Source: Rhinolophus ferrumequinum (taxonomy: Eukaryota; Chordata; Mammalia; Chiroptera; Rhinolophidae). From it: a DNA stretch of 64,000 nucleotides. The DNA is taken from NCBI RefSeq assembly GCF_004115265.2, contig NC_046306.1:12351324-12415323 (forward strand). Direction: 5' to 3'. Within the stretch, counting starts at the first letter, position 1. Every line of letters begins with the position of its first letter. The notes beneath the pieces are model-generated. The model was not told where the DNA came from. It worked only from the letters and a program-made list of their open reading frames with translations, and did not search any database. The position numbers and the translations under genes were made by a program. This document shows, piece after piece, positions 49,536 to 64,000 of this stretch.

Positions 49536-50689
<1,154 letters not shown>

Positions 50690-51039
50690 GACTCTGGCCA
50701 GAGCAGTGAGCTTTAAGTCTGGCACAGACTTCTCTGGAGAGCTGGTGTGAGGAGAGAAGGCAAGAAAGGACCGGTTATCCTGGGCTCCTCCCTGCCCCCA
50801 CTGGCCAGGCCCGGGCAGGGCAAAGACACCTTGTTCCCTCCCCTGTGCCTGCTCCTTTGGTGGCCTGTTCTCTGTGGGCCCCGGGCTTCTGCAGAGATGT
50901 CTCCTCCTCTCGCATAACTAACCCTTGCCTTTTACAAACAGATTTTTGTTCCTGAAAGATGTAATGTTTTCTACATTCTGATTACAAAATAATTTGTGGA
51001 AGAAAGAAAAATGTAACTTAAAATTATAATAATCTCACT

Positions 51040-51890
51040 GCATAGAATTAACCTGTGTCTCACTGTATAGTGAAATCATATGATTTCTTGTCCTTTTCCA
51101 TCTGACTTATTTCGTTCTGCATGATATTGTCAAGATTCATCCATGCTTTCACAAATGGCAGTATTTCATTTTTTTTTATGGCCGAGTAATATTCCATTGT
51201 GTATATGTACCACATCTTCTTAATCCGGTCATCTATCAAAGGACTCTTAGATTGTTTCCATGTCTTGGCCACTGTGAATAATGCTGCAGTGAACCTAGGG
51301 GAACATATATCTTTATGAATAAATGTTTTCAGATTTTGGGGGTAGATACCCAGAAGAGGGTTTGCTGAGTCACATAGTAACTCTACTCTCAATTTATTTT
51401 TATTTCTTTGACCTTCAATATTATTTTATATTAATTTCATTTATACAGCATTGTGGTTAGATATTTCTGTAATCTACTCTTATCTTTTTGAGGAAACTCC
51501 ATATGGTTTCCCATCATGGCTGTATCAATCTATATTCCCACCAGCACTGTATGAAGATTCCTTTTTCTCCACAACCTTTCCAACACTTGTTATTACTTGT
51601 CTTGTTGATAATAGTCATTCTGACAGGTGTGAGGTGGTATCTCATTGTGGTTTTGATTTGCATTTCCCTATTAGCTAGTGAAGTTGAGCACCTTTTTATA
51701 TATCTGTTGGCCGTTTGTATGTCTTTTTGGGAGAAGTGGCTCTTCAGGTCCTCTACCCGTTTTGTAATTGGATTGTTTGTTTTTTATTGTTGAGTTATAT
51801 GAATTCTTTATATGTTTTGGATGTTAGCCTCTTATTGTATGTGTCATTTGTAAACATCTTCTCTCATTCGGTTGGTTGACTTGATTTTAG
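51040..51890 (-). mobile_element. LINE-1 3' region, antisense
   Basis: Antisense L1 text: AATATTCCATTGTGTATATG, TTCCATGTCTTGGCCACTGT, GGTAGATACCCAGAAGAGGG; then after an AT-rich gap at about 51410-51480, GGCTGTATCAATCTATATTC, GGTGTGAGGTGGTATCTCAT, TTTTGATTTGCATTTCCC, GTTTTGGATGTTAGCC. Confidence 0.88.
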
Positions 51891-52159
51891 ATTAATGTAA
51901 GAAATGTGGAATTTATGGATGAAAGAGTAAGTAGGTATTTTAAGTACAAATAAATATACATACATACATACATATGTGTACATATATATAGATAGATAAC
52001 TAGAGAGAGAATTAGTTTTTGAAACAAACCTGTTTAACTCAACAGAGAAGGAGTGTCAATTTCCTCAAATCCTGTAGGCCACTGCAGTGTAAACGAGGAG
52101 ATGGGAGATGTCGGGCAGAAATCAGTCCCCTAATGTCTATAAAAATTTGGGTAGCAGAG

Positions 52160-52375
52160 AAATGTTCATAGATTTTGTGCTCAGGCAGACGTGGAATTAT
52201 ATCCTGACTCCAATATACACCAGCTTCGTAACACTGGGAAAATCCTATGACCTCTATAGACTCAGCTTACCTATATTTTCTTTTGGCACCCCAGCTCTGA
52301 GGATGAAATGTGATGACATATGTAAACACCTGTATGATACCTTGCACACAGTAGGCTCTCAATGTACCATCTCTG
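52160..52375 (+). repeat. MIR SINE
   Basis: CCTGACTCCAATATACACCA, TAACACTGGGAAAATCCTAT, GACCTCTATAGACTCAGCTT, CCTTGCACACAGTAGGCTCT follow MIR order. Confidence 0.85.
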
Positions 52376-52484
52376 TTCTCCCTAATCGGGTATTAAGACC
52401 CAGCTCTGGAAGAGGAAACTTGGAAGAAAAACCTTTTGGGTTGGGAGGAGAGAGAGGGAGGGGGAGAAAAGGAAAGGAGGGAGG

Positions 52485-52485
<1 letters not shown>

Positions 52486-52543
<58 letters not shown>
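52486..52543. repeat. (GA)n microsatellite
   Basis: Pure AG run of about 58 bases preceded by G-rich purines. Confidence 0.97.
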
Positions 52544-52545
<2 letters not shown>

Positions 52546-53855
52546 GTTGTCCTAAATTCTGCACAGCTTTCTGCAGACCCACCTGCGTGATCCAGAACGA
52601 AAAGTGGCAGGAATCCTGGGTTGAACCTCCTTGGCGCTCATCAGTCACCATGTTCCTCAAGAAAACCAGTAAGGACCCCCAACGTCCAGGCCAGATACTG
52701 AGCATGAGGCCATGACTGCCCTTCATGGGACATTGTTTTCCTTCCATATAAACCAGTGTCTTGAGAATGTATAATTCAGTCATTTTAGGTTTGGCACCAT
52801 TTACAATCCCCATCAAAGTTCCCTTCAGTTTGCTCCCACACCTTTGTTCCCAGGTCCCCAAATTCTGCCTCTCGCCTCTGTACTGGTCCATCCTCCTCAG
52901 TTTCGTCCCCAGAGTCCTGGCCTATATTTCCTGCTGCTCAAGGCACCCAACAAAGCCTGGGGAAAATCACTCATATTTGGATATCTCTTATTGTCATAAA
53001 ATATTCCTGTGGATAGGGTTTGGGAGAAGGAGGTTTATCTGTTCCTTGGGAGTCCCTGGTCCTTATCCATTTAACTCTTATTTCGTAATGAGCTCCAAGT
53101 CATGTGTATGTGCACCCAATATAATGTCTTTCTCTGGTATTTGGTGAACAAATCCCCCTAAACCCCAACTCACAAACCTGTGCCAAGATCGTGGTGCTAG
53201 ACTGGATCAGTTTGCAAGGTGGTCATGTATCTTTTCTGAAGTCCTTCCAGTTCAGTCTCTTTTTATCCACATAAAAGCCATAGGGCATATGTTAGGAGAT
53301 AATATTGTGCTTTAATGAGCAAAGGAGAATCAAGACAGAGAAGAGTGGGACCTTCAAAAGCCCACACAAGTCAAAGGAAAATAGGTATACAGACCGTCCT
53401 CCATTTGCTGCCTACGGATAGACTCAGATGCATTAGATAAAGACTCTAGACTGGTGTCTGTTGGGGGTGTCTAGAGGTGCAACCCAGGTACACAATGTTC
53501 CTCCTAGCTTAGCAGGAGACGTTGCTTGCATCAAAGAAAACCCTACACCTCTGGATGGGTGACTATCAAAGAAAACAATTTGTGATATGGTCAACACGAA
53601 GTTCCTGGGCAGAAATTAAAGATCTATCACTACCAAAATCATCATTAAGTTCTAGGCCTTTGAACTTTGTCTTTCGGCTCTTCTGCCCCCTATCTGAGGT
53701 CACAACCTCCCTTCCCCCTCTCCAAGGAAGAAGGGTCCAGATAAAAGAGCTGTCAGCCAGTTCCTGCAGACACTCAACCTAGACACCTTCAGAGGTAGGT
53801 GGGGTAAGGGTCTCGAGGCATGAGCTTTTATTTGTGGCTTGCTTGGACGAGTTCA
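52544..53855. other. Intergenic, nothing named
   Basis: No gene pattern. Long frames here (52761-53147 plus; 52382-52891 minus) lack family signals, and the latter is inflated by the GA repeat. Confidence 0.35.
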
Positions 53856-53859
53856 CTGC

Positions 53860-54030
53860 TCTGGTGGTATCAACACTTCCTGTGAGGTAAGGATTATTGT
53901 CTGTTGTTCAAATAAGAAAATGGAGAGAGAGGTAACTGTCCTGTCTGAGGTCCCAGAGGGAAAAGAGGCAGAGATGAAACAGGAAACCAGCACTCCTGAC
54001 TTGAAGTCCAATACTTTTTCTTCCTTAACA
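53860..54030 (-). repeat. MIR SINE, antisense
   Basis: TAAGAAAATGGAGAGAGAGG, CTGTCTGAGGTCCCAGAGG and ACTCCTGACTTGAAGTCC are diverged antisense MIR. Confidence 0.6.
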
Positions 54031-55690
54031 TTATCTGGAAAGCCCCGGGGTCCTGAATTTTGGAGGAGCAGTAGTTCTGGATGCCTAGGGGCCTCTTCAT
54101 TGTCCTATATCTCAGGATGGCCAAAGAATTCCCCCAGAACTCTGTATGTCAGTAGTACCCAACCTGGGCGTGATGATGTGTTTCTTCTCTGGGATCACTT
54201 AATACACCTGAGGTGTGCAAAGAAGGGGATTGGGCATCCCCAGATCCTGAACACCCTTTAAGGGCCAGTAAGGAATTCAGAAAGCTGGATTCAGCATGAG
54301 GCCTTTTAAATGAACAGATCACAAAGCTCTGGAAAACTCGGGTCTAGAGTGATATTTTTGAAGACAAATAAACAGTTTCTAGAACCCATTACTTTGGATT
54401 GATTGTGTTTCTGTCACTGTGTGCCAGTCTTACTCCTTCTTTGTGCAAAAAGCTGGTACCAGGAATCCAGAGGCCACCCCAGTCCATGCCCACATTCACC
54501 CAGTTACTTCGTACCTCATACCCTCACCTGTAAGTGGCTAACAAAACATCTGCATTGCACATCTGTCTTGCTCTGTGCTGCTCAGAGGATCAGAAGAACG
54601 CTCTGAGCCACGCGCAAGGACGGGGTATCCTGCCACTGCTCGCTGGCTTTCCCGTGCAAAGAGTGCAAGTGATTTATAGGATTTCTGGAAGCCTACCATG
54701 TTCAAAGATAGTTCTCCTTTGGCCTGGAGCTTCACCAATTAACTTGTATTTTTGACGTAAATATTGCCCAATGGTAAACGAAACCTCAACACCTTAACTT
54801 CACAGTTTCTCTCTATCAAACCACACCAAGGCAAGCTGGCAGGGATGTGGCTTCTGAACGGAGTAGGTTGCACAGCTAATATGAGCGTCTAAGAGTGGAA
54901 GCTCCCAAATAGCCATTCTTTGACATTTTAAGGACTTTTCTCCTCCTTTTCTTTCTCTCCATAATCTCCTTCTGGTGCTCTTGCCTCTCCTCAAGCCACC
55001 TAAATCCAATTTGCCTCAAAGTCAATGTGTCAATGATTCACGTGCCTAAAACTTGCATTTTGACCATCTATGTAGACGAAAGTTTTAAGAGTCCGCTGAC
55101 CATTTGTTGTCCATCATTTTTCTCAAGTCCTTCTGCGTAATCCATCTCATCACTCACCCAGGAATCACTCTGGTACTGTTTGTTTTAGGGTCGTGACTAA
55201 ACTATACCAAAATGGTTTAGTATTGTTTTAGGGTCGTGACTAAATTATATAAAAAATCAGGACACTTAATGTGTTCTATTATTCCAACTTCACAAAAATA
55301 ACAACAACATAAAAGGATACACATATATTGGTACTCTCTGTCCGTGGTGGTGGAATTCCTAATGCTTATCCATTTCCTCTTTGTATTTTTTGTCTGTTTG
55401 TTTTACAATTTATACAATCTGAAGATTTATTGCTTTTAATAAAAAAAAATAGCAAGGCATTTTTAAGTAATTTTGCAAAGGAAGCGGTAGGTAATGTGGG
55501 ATGGGGAAGAAGCCTGAGGAAGCCAATGCCTAGCTTGGTATGTTGTTAAGTGCCAGAGAGTGTGAAGGAAAAGTAGTAGAAAGAACAACACAATATTCAC
55601 ACGCACTTTCTCTCCCTTTCCTACCCTATTCTCGACTTAATTTCTCTTCTACCTCTAGCAGCATTTGGAGACCTGTCTTCTGCCAGAACT
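54031..55690. other. Intergenic upstream of WFDC9
   Basis: No gene seen. A 43-base spaced duplication (TGTTTTAGGGTCGTGACTAA at 55181 and 55224) and an A-run at about 55441-55449 are present. Confidence 0.4.
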
Positions 55691-55716
55691 TAATCCAAAC
55701 ACACACAGAGACTACC

Positions 55717-57526
<1,810 letters not shown>

Positions 57527-57674
57527 GGGGCTCACCCTCCTGTGGGCAGGAGATGACTATGTGGTCTAAGAAGAGTGCTGCCTGGCTCCCTGACGCGATA
57601 CCACTGCCTCCAGCTGAGGACCTGCCTGTTCTCTCCTTGACCTCTTTCTCCTGAGAAGGCTCAAGTCTTTGCCA

Positions 57675-57680
57675 AATAAA
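57675..57680 (+). terminator. Poly(A) signal of WFDC9
   Basis: AATAAA about 150 bases after the WFDC9 stop. Confidence 0.8.
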
Positions 57681-57829
57681 CTGATATACCAACCTGAGGG
57701 CTCTGCAATTTTTTGTCCTCCATCCCCGTGACTCCATTTCTCTCATTATAATCCCCAAGTGTCCTAACAGTTGTTCCCATCCCACTATGGGCTCAGGCAC
57801 CCAGCTCTGCCTTCCTGGTCAGATTGGTG

Positions 57830-58360
57830 TATTAGTCAAGTAGGCCCACGGCTGTGACAAAAATACAGAGATTTCTGAAGATGGCATGGGTTAACACAGA
57901 AACGTCTATTCTCATTCACAATACATGTCACTGCGGGTGGTCAGTAAACAGCCACCCGTACCATGACTCAAGGACCCTGGGCGCCATCCAGCTATAGCTC
58001 CACCACCTCCCAGGGCCTCCTCTGCCAGCAGATGCGAGAAGAAAGGTAGCACGGAGGTGCAAACAGATGTTTTATAAAGATCAGGCTTAGAAGTAGAGTT
58101 CATTATTTGTATCCACATTCTACTTGCCATAATGTAGTCTTATAGTGCCACTTATCTGCAAAGGAGATTAGGAAATATAGTCTATCTGTATGTCCAAGAA
58201 CAACAGAGAAAGGAATTTGGTGAACACACGGCAATCTCTGACCTGTCTACTTATCCAAAACCAAGACCCAAGACCCTGGCCCCCATAACATGCTGTCCAA
58301 CTGAACAAAGACTCTGCTGGTAAGCAGCTGGCATCTCCTGGTATTAGAGAAAGCATTCCT
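57830..58360. repeat. Ancient dispersed mammalian repeat, class unresolved
   Basis: The order TATTAGTCAAGTAGG, ATCTGCAAAGGAGATTAGGA, AATATAGTCTATCTG and GGTGAACACACGGCAATCTC resembles an ancient mammalian repeat whose name I cannot fix; LTR type is possible. Confidence 0.45.
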
Positions 58361-61000
58361 GCCTTCAGGGTGGGTACTTTGAGCTTCCAGAATGACTCTT
58401 CCTTCTTCCATCTCCAGTACCCTATTATTCCTGCCAGGTCAGTTCTGTCTTCCTGGCAGTTTTACTCATATCTTGAGATTTCAGGTAATGCAAGGCAGGC
58501 TGCCCTGCCCACATCGTCTCCCCAGATTATATCTGAACATGGGCAATAACGGGCCAGAGCCTGGCTCTTCTGCCTCTGGGTGGCGCAACTCTGTAGTGAG
58601 ATACACACTTCAGAGCTTTGGTTCAGGCCAAAGTTAGTCTTTATCTGAGATCACGCCCTTGCTCAGTCTTTTCCCTAATTCTACTTTCCTCACTCCCTTA
58701 GATGTTTTTACTGAAGGGCATTCCTTGGTGACGGGTACTCCTTCAATAATTCATATGCACCTGAGTTCCTGTCTCAGGTCTGTTTCTAGGAAACCTGATC
58801 TAAGACTAGGGTAACCAACTCATTTTAATTTACTTGAGATTTTCCTGGTGTTAGCGTTAAAAGTCTCATGTCCAGGGAACCCTTTCGGTCTAGGGCAACC
58901 CGGAATGATTTGTCACCCTGCCTAAGACAATTGTTCAGCTTTAATTTAGAAAAATGCCCCATTGTATATATACTCCCTGAACCTAAACCTGTTGGCCTTC
59001 ATTAGCTCCTGAAAGGTGTATTTGTGTATAGGGTATTAAGGCTACACTCTAACTGGATTGCAATTGGCTAATGCAACAGGCTTCTTTCTCTTGGTATGCA
59101 ACTTTGCTGGTATGAAATGGTCCTAAGACCATTCAAACTGTCATCGGTGCGTGAGATAAATAGCTCGATGCCTAGAATAGCAAATTCTAGGGAAAAAGCT
59201 TTAAAAGAAAATGGTTACTAAAGTCCAATCAGCTTGTCCACACGCCTTCCCCCATCCTTAAATTCCAAAGGGCTGAAGAGGGCACGATATTAAAGCCAAT
59301 TTTGTTCCCTAAAATGCTCTTGAGTAAGACATGATAGCATTGGACCAATTCAGTGAAGCACATGGTGAGCCTGGAGAAATCCTAAGTCAAGCCTTCCTTA
59401 ATAGCTTTGAATTCCCAGATATGTTCAAAGTTGATAGACAAGATCAGCCAGGGAAGAAAGAGCTTTCTTCAAGATCTGACTTTATCTCTTGCTGCAATAT
59501 TATACATCCAAGATATTTTACTGGGATCTATGAGACTTGACATTAAATAACAGACGATTTTAAATCCACAATACTTAAGACAATTCCTTGTGTTTCTCTG
59601 TAGTCGCATGTAGTCATATATTCAAGATGAAATAGTTCCTATCCACCCATCTTTCTATCGGTCACTGAAAGTTGGCTGGGCCCCAAGGTGAGCAGTTGCT
59701 TAAATTTTGAGTTTTGATTTTTTGTTTTTAAGGCATCTTCTCCTATTTATCCTGCCCTTGAACAGCTGAAGGAATTTTATTCCATTCATCTGGGACAGTC
59801 CACAATGCCAAGGCAATGATTTTTAGGGACATAATTAGTTGCTTGACAATCGGAATATCAGAATCGAACACTTTTTGTCACCTCATCTCTTTCCCCTTCT
59901 ACTTGGGACAGAAATAGGAGGACACTAGTAGTAAGGGGGCAGAGCCAAAGAACGCACCCCAGCTCAATCAGCTCATCTAAGCATCCCCTAAGTAGTTAGC
60001 TTTTTTTGATGGGGAGTCCTAAAGTCCTCCAGCCTCCTCCTGGATAATTTGTAAGTATCTTATTGGATTGGAAAAGATAAAACCAAACTGCCTGGAGGAT
60101 ATGTCTGTACTGTGTGAGTTTTGAGTGGGGGCAGGGTGAGGACTGGAAATCCAGCTGATTTAAGCCAAAGAACCACAAAAAGTCTCAGGAACTGAAGGCT
60201 TCAAGTGTCTCTGAAGGTGGGGATATGGATGTGGTTTTGAAAGCCTGTTAAATAAACAGGTAAAATTTGCTTTTGTTGCTTTATGTTATGTATGCAAATT
60301 AAACAGTCTTTCTCGGTCCTCAAATCCCTTGAAACTATTCCAGACTCTTGGAAATTCAACTTCTTCACAGAACTATCTCCTTCGTCCATCGTATTCTTCT
60401 TGAGATATTTGAAAACATTCAACACCATCTGCTGTATCAACCTGGTACTTGATTCCCTCCCACAGTGACTGTGCTTAGCAATCTATGTGCGTATTTCTCT
60501 AGCATTCAACAATATTATGCCATGCTCCAGTGACTCACCGTGGCCCAAGAAACGTTCATAACTTATTTTCTTGCGCATAGAAGAATCAGGCACAGTACAT
60601 GAAAGCACGCAGGTGGCCAAGTTTATGTTTTTCATGTTTTTCATCATTCTCAAATCGCTGAATACTTACCATTTTCCTTCAAATATTATGGGCTTCTCTA
60701 GTCCTCTTTGGCTTATGCACTTTATTCATAAGGTTTTTATTTTCATAGATGATATTTTCACTTAGTAATGTGGGGAAGATGACATAAATAATGTACAACA
60801 TGTTACATAACGTGAGCATACAACAAACTAAAGTATGACTGCAGTGACTATACACCCTCTTGCCTGGATTCACGGACAACAAGCATTTGTGCGTGCACTA
60901 TTCCTTAGAGTATTTATTTTTAAAAATCTGGATAGCTGGGATGCAGGTAAAGTCAAATTGTTACTCTTAACCTCTTCAGTGCATCCAAACTTGAATTTTT
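58361..61000. other. Intergenic, nothing named
   Basis: No gene. 58807-58920 is a short imperfect palindrome with ends AGGGTAACCAACTC and TTTGTCACCCTG, of a kind seen in an old mammalian DNA repeat. The rest is AT-rich without a family call. Confidence 0.35.
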
Positions 61001-61004
61001 TTGC

Positions 61005-61350
61005 TCTGACAGTGGGATGAAACTTGTCTGTTGGACTCCTGGACTCCCACAAAGACTCATCTGTGGGTGATTGTCTAAATGAGTATTCTCCAGTGGCTCC
61101 TAGACGGTGGCCGAGGTGGGCTAACGTCAGTTCACAGGCCACTTCAGGGTCCCAAGCAAGGACCGACCGAGGTCTGTATGCCTATTACCCGACGCATGGG
61201 TGAGACTCCTCCCGGGCCCCTTGGGTGTGGTTATGGATCCCACAGCTCCCCCGAAGGCACTTTGGTCTGTGATTGAACGCCAAATTGTTATTGTAGAGGG
61301 GGGATTCAAGCCGGGGAGTCTTATTCAGTCGTCCTGCTGACGTCACCCTC
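61005..61350. other. Unrecognised GC-rich block in AT-rich surroundings
   Basis: Contains several CpGs, runs such as CTCCCGGGCCCC and GACGCATGGGTG, and an ATTTTTTTGC border. It differs from its flanks and may be an inserted repeat or LTR piece. Not identified. Confidence 0.35.
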
Positions 61351-61990
61351 CAAAATCACTTTAATGGAATTGAGTGATATAAAGTTAATAATACAGTTAC
61401 AGAATTGTAAATTAAGTATGCTTTAAAAATGAACTGTGCCGGTATCATTTAGGAGCTAATTATTGTGAAACACAGAACATGTTGGAGACATTCAGACTTA
61501 GAAAAAAGCGTTCCTCTTCAAATTTTGTGCTCAATTTTTAAAAGACCGATGATTTTTAAATTTTAATTTACTTATATTTACTAATTTTCTTAAATGGCTT
61601 GAAAAATACTTATGCAAATAAATATATATAATATTTTTTTCTTAAAAATGGGAGTTTACAGCTATCTTTCATGAAAGATAAATGACACTAGTATCTAACT
61701 AGGTCATGGATAACTGATATGACCTTATTACTTTTCGTTGTACTTTTCTATGTTTTTCAAATTTCTAAAATAAAAAATTATGAAGTTCTGAAGAATTCTT
61801 TGCTGCAATGAGAGGAGGATAGGGTATAAGAGAAGGAAGTACCTCATGAGAAGACAATGCCCAGCCAATGAGTGGTGGAAGGAGGAGAGAGGCAGAAGCA
61901 GATGAGACCAGCCACGTGTTCTCCTAACTCCTCACCCTGAAACCCTTTTCTACCCCCCAGCAGAACCTGGTAAAAATCCTGGCTCTCCTC
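61351..61990. other. AT-rich intergenic
   Basis: Low-complexity AT-rich sequence; no gene or family call. Confidence 0.4.
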
Positions 61991-62008
61991 CTATCCAGAG
62001 TCAACACC

Positions 62009-63631
62009 ATGACGCGGTTGGTTTTCCAGGTGCTGACATGCTGCTGTGTGGAGATCCTGTGTCAGGAACCTGGAGAGAAAGAGTTGATTCTGTCATTGAA
62101 TTTCCATTTTACAGTAGGTATTCTGGCTGGGCTTCAGAATGAAGAGTGGGTAGAAAACAAAGGGACCTTTCCCAGTCCAATTACAGAGAGGAACCAGGGG
62201 CTGGCATGGCTGGTGTTGGGTCTTTTTTCAAGCCAAGATACGTGAAGAAATCTTAATGTTTAGTTCTCACGCTTTAGTTCTCGTGATGCTACAAGTAACA
62301 ATGTTTTTCCATGTGTTGGCGGGACAGTGGTGGCTATGTGGTGATCTTTGTCCAGGAGGACACTTAGCAGTGAGAAGCTCCGGGGTTCAGACATCGCGTG
62401 GAGGTGCCAAACGTGAGCCTTCAGGAGTTGATGCCCTCAGGAGTTCCAAGGACAAGCAACAAATTGGGAAAAGGCTATGAATTATTCCTTGAAATAAGCC
62501 TTTTGTTTAGGGACTTGGACATTTCAGAACCTTGGGCCTGGGGAGGAGAAATAAAATGCATGCTTGATGAAGAGAAGTTTGTAACCACTGGGTTAAAAAA
62601 AAAAATTAAAATCAGTAGAATTAAAGGGAGAGGAGTGGGTAAAGAACTAGTGACCAAAGTTTCTCGGAAAGAGCTAGGTTTTGAGGGACATTTCAGGCAG
62701 GAGTGGAGCAGTGGAGGTGCAAGGTGGCCCCTTCCCTACTCTGGGACTCAGTTCCTCCCACCATGTAAATTGAGAAGGAGAAACTAGACGATCTCTTGGG
62801 ATTCTTTGTCCTGAGACTTGGGTTTCTGGACTCAGGTTCTGTGACGTTAAAGTCTATGGGGGTGACCTTATGGTGGTGAGTTTGTTAGGAGGGTGGGAGC
62901 AGGATCTTGACTCTTGGAACCAAAAGGCCCCCAAGTCCCTGGGCAGGATGAGGAAGAAGAGAAATCAATGGAATGGGTCCTGGGGCCTTGAAGGAGCTGA
63001 TAACAGTGAGAAAAACTCTTCTTCTGGGAGTCACTGCTTATGTGTTCCTTCTCAGTTCTACCAAAGCCAAAACTGAAAATTCCCACGGAAGAGGAATATG
63101 CCACTGAGTGCCAGTTACACTCAGAATGTCAAATTGGTCATTATTGCTACAGTGCCTTCTGTGGAAATGTCTTCGTGCTTCTCCAAGAAGTTGGTAGGCT
63201 CTAAGAAGCACCTTTCCCTTGTCATTCAGTTCTCAAAGACTATGGGCTCCCAAGCTGGGGGGAGACAGACAGCAGGAGACTATGCTTCCCCAGTACCATA
63301 TCCAATCCAGTCTGGGGACCTTTGCCTCTTTATCTCAGCCCAAGGTCCCCACTCTCTACTTGCAGGCCTACCTGATTTATCCAAACCCCAGGAGGTCTGA
63401 CATGTATGTTTCTTTGCTCTTTGGACTAAAAACACCCTGGGAAAAGCCTTGTGTGGGCATCTTCTAAACCACAGAAAACATCCTTGTCCCAGGGTTTGGG
63501 AGGATCTGTAACACTTACTGAAATCTGTGTGGCTAATGAGTACCGACCCCTTCTCTCTTCCAGAGCACAGCAGTCTGGACAACAAAATCAGAAACATCAT
63601 GTCCACTGTTATACTCTTAAACCACCATTGA
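62009..63631 (+). pseudogene. Decayed WFDC10-like WAP gene
   Basis: A plus-strand remnant with the cluster's exon plan. Candidate exon 1 (62009-62113, MTRLVFQVLTCCCVEIL) ends at GTAGGT like its neighbours, but in phase 0, which does not fit the next exon. Exon 2 (63056-63193) opens LPKPKLKIPTEEEYATEC and aligns with the WFDC10 WAP domain from C3 on (ECQLHSECQIGHYCYSAFCG beside [20 protein letters not shown]). The segment with C1 and C2 is gone, C6 is Tyr and C8 is Phe. A phase-compatible exon 3 (63564-63631) ends in TGA. The disulfide core cannot form. Most likely a pseudogene; a rapidly evolved non-WAP secreted peptide is a weaker alternative. WFDC8, next in human, is not visible. Confidence 0.65.
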
Positions 63632-64000
63632 GAGTTGGAGGCTACCTGGGAGACCATGGAAGAATGCTACATGACCTCCAGTGGTATCATTTTCTTGCCC
63701 CAGCTGTGGGTAGGGGAGTGGGCCCAGGGCAATATCTTTTCTACGTGCCAACCCTCTTCCCAGAGAGCAATGATATTATCAGCCTCAATTCCTTGATACG
63801 TAAGCTGTGTCAGTAACCCAGAACTTCTGTTTCTTCTTCTATACTCTCTGTATCATTCACTGCCCCCTCTCCCCTTTTACCTAAGCCCCCAACACCTAAG
63901 CTTCCCAGTTTGGATCTCCTTGCCTTCTCACCCTTTAGATGCTTGATCTTCTTAGCCAGAACTCCTGAATTCTACTTCTTTTTGTTTATTAACTAAGATT
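63632..64000. other. Right-edge intergenic sequence
   Basis: No exon is recognised up to the window end. By synteny WFDC8 would be expected further right. Confidence 0.35.

Noticed and set aside
52382-52891. 169-codon minus-strand frame with a serine/leucine-rich middle
   Set aside because: The middle is the (GA)n microsatellite read in frame. The ends have no family signal.
55181-55245. Two-copy spaced repeat as a CRISPR-like or regulatory array
   Set aside because: There are only two copies 43 bases apart in a mammalian intergenic region. A simple local duplication explains it.

Overview
This window is nuclear DNA of a placental mammal, most likely a bat. It has spliced genes with GT/AG introns, AATAAA signals, and a dense load of LINE-1, L2, MIR, MaLR and ERV fossils. 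It also carries tRNA-derived SINEs of a type I associate with bats, possibly the horseshoe or leaf-nosed bat lineage, and several Tc1/mariner-type DNA elements. The species call is inference.

The genes identify the region as the telomeric WFDC/Kunitz cluster of small secreted protease-inhibitor-like proteins (human 20q13.12), read in the opposite direction to the human chromosome. Left to right I find: an intact SPINT4-like Kunitz gene on the minus strand (about 14.4-16.7 kb; best candidate SPINT5, which is a pseudogene in human); SPINT4 on minus (24.1-26.0 kb); WFDC13 on minus (37.4-41.2 kb); a broken WFDC10 first exon on plus (45.25 kb); an intact WFDC10 on minus (49.5-50.7 kb); WFDC9 on plus (55.7-57.5 kb); and a decayed WFDC10-like gene on plus (62.0-63.6 kb). 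Order and orientation match the human order SPINT4, WFDC13, WFDC10B, (WFDC11), WFDC10A, WFDC9 as I recall it. No WFDC11 is visible.

Each gene has the same plan: exon 1 encodes a signal peptide and ends in phase 1, exon 2 encodes the whole Kunitz or WAP domain, and in most a short third exon supplies the tail. The products should be secreted. In other mammals the cluster is expressed mainly in epididymis and testis, but nothing in the sequence here proves tissue.

The first 14 kb is almost all repeats. A long LINE-1 (0.7-6.8 kb) is itself interrupted by a SINE and a twin-primed LINE-1 fragment. It is followed by old LINE fragments, an LTR-like block and a mariner remnant. Between genes there are further L1, SINE, MIR, LTR and ERV pieces and microsatellites. 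Several stretches (about 11.5-12.9, 13.4-14.4, 20.5-21.8, 28.9-31.1, 31.5-33.5, 47.7-49.4, 52.6-55.7 and 58.5-61.9 kb) hold nothing I can name with confidence. No rRNA, functional tRNA or CRISPR was seen.
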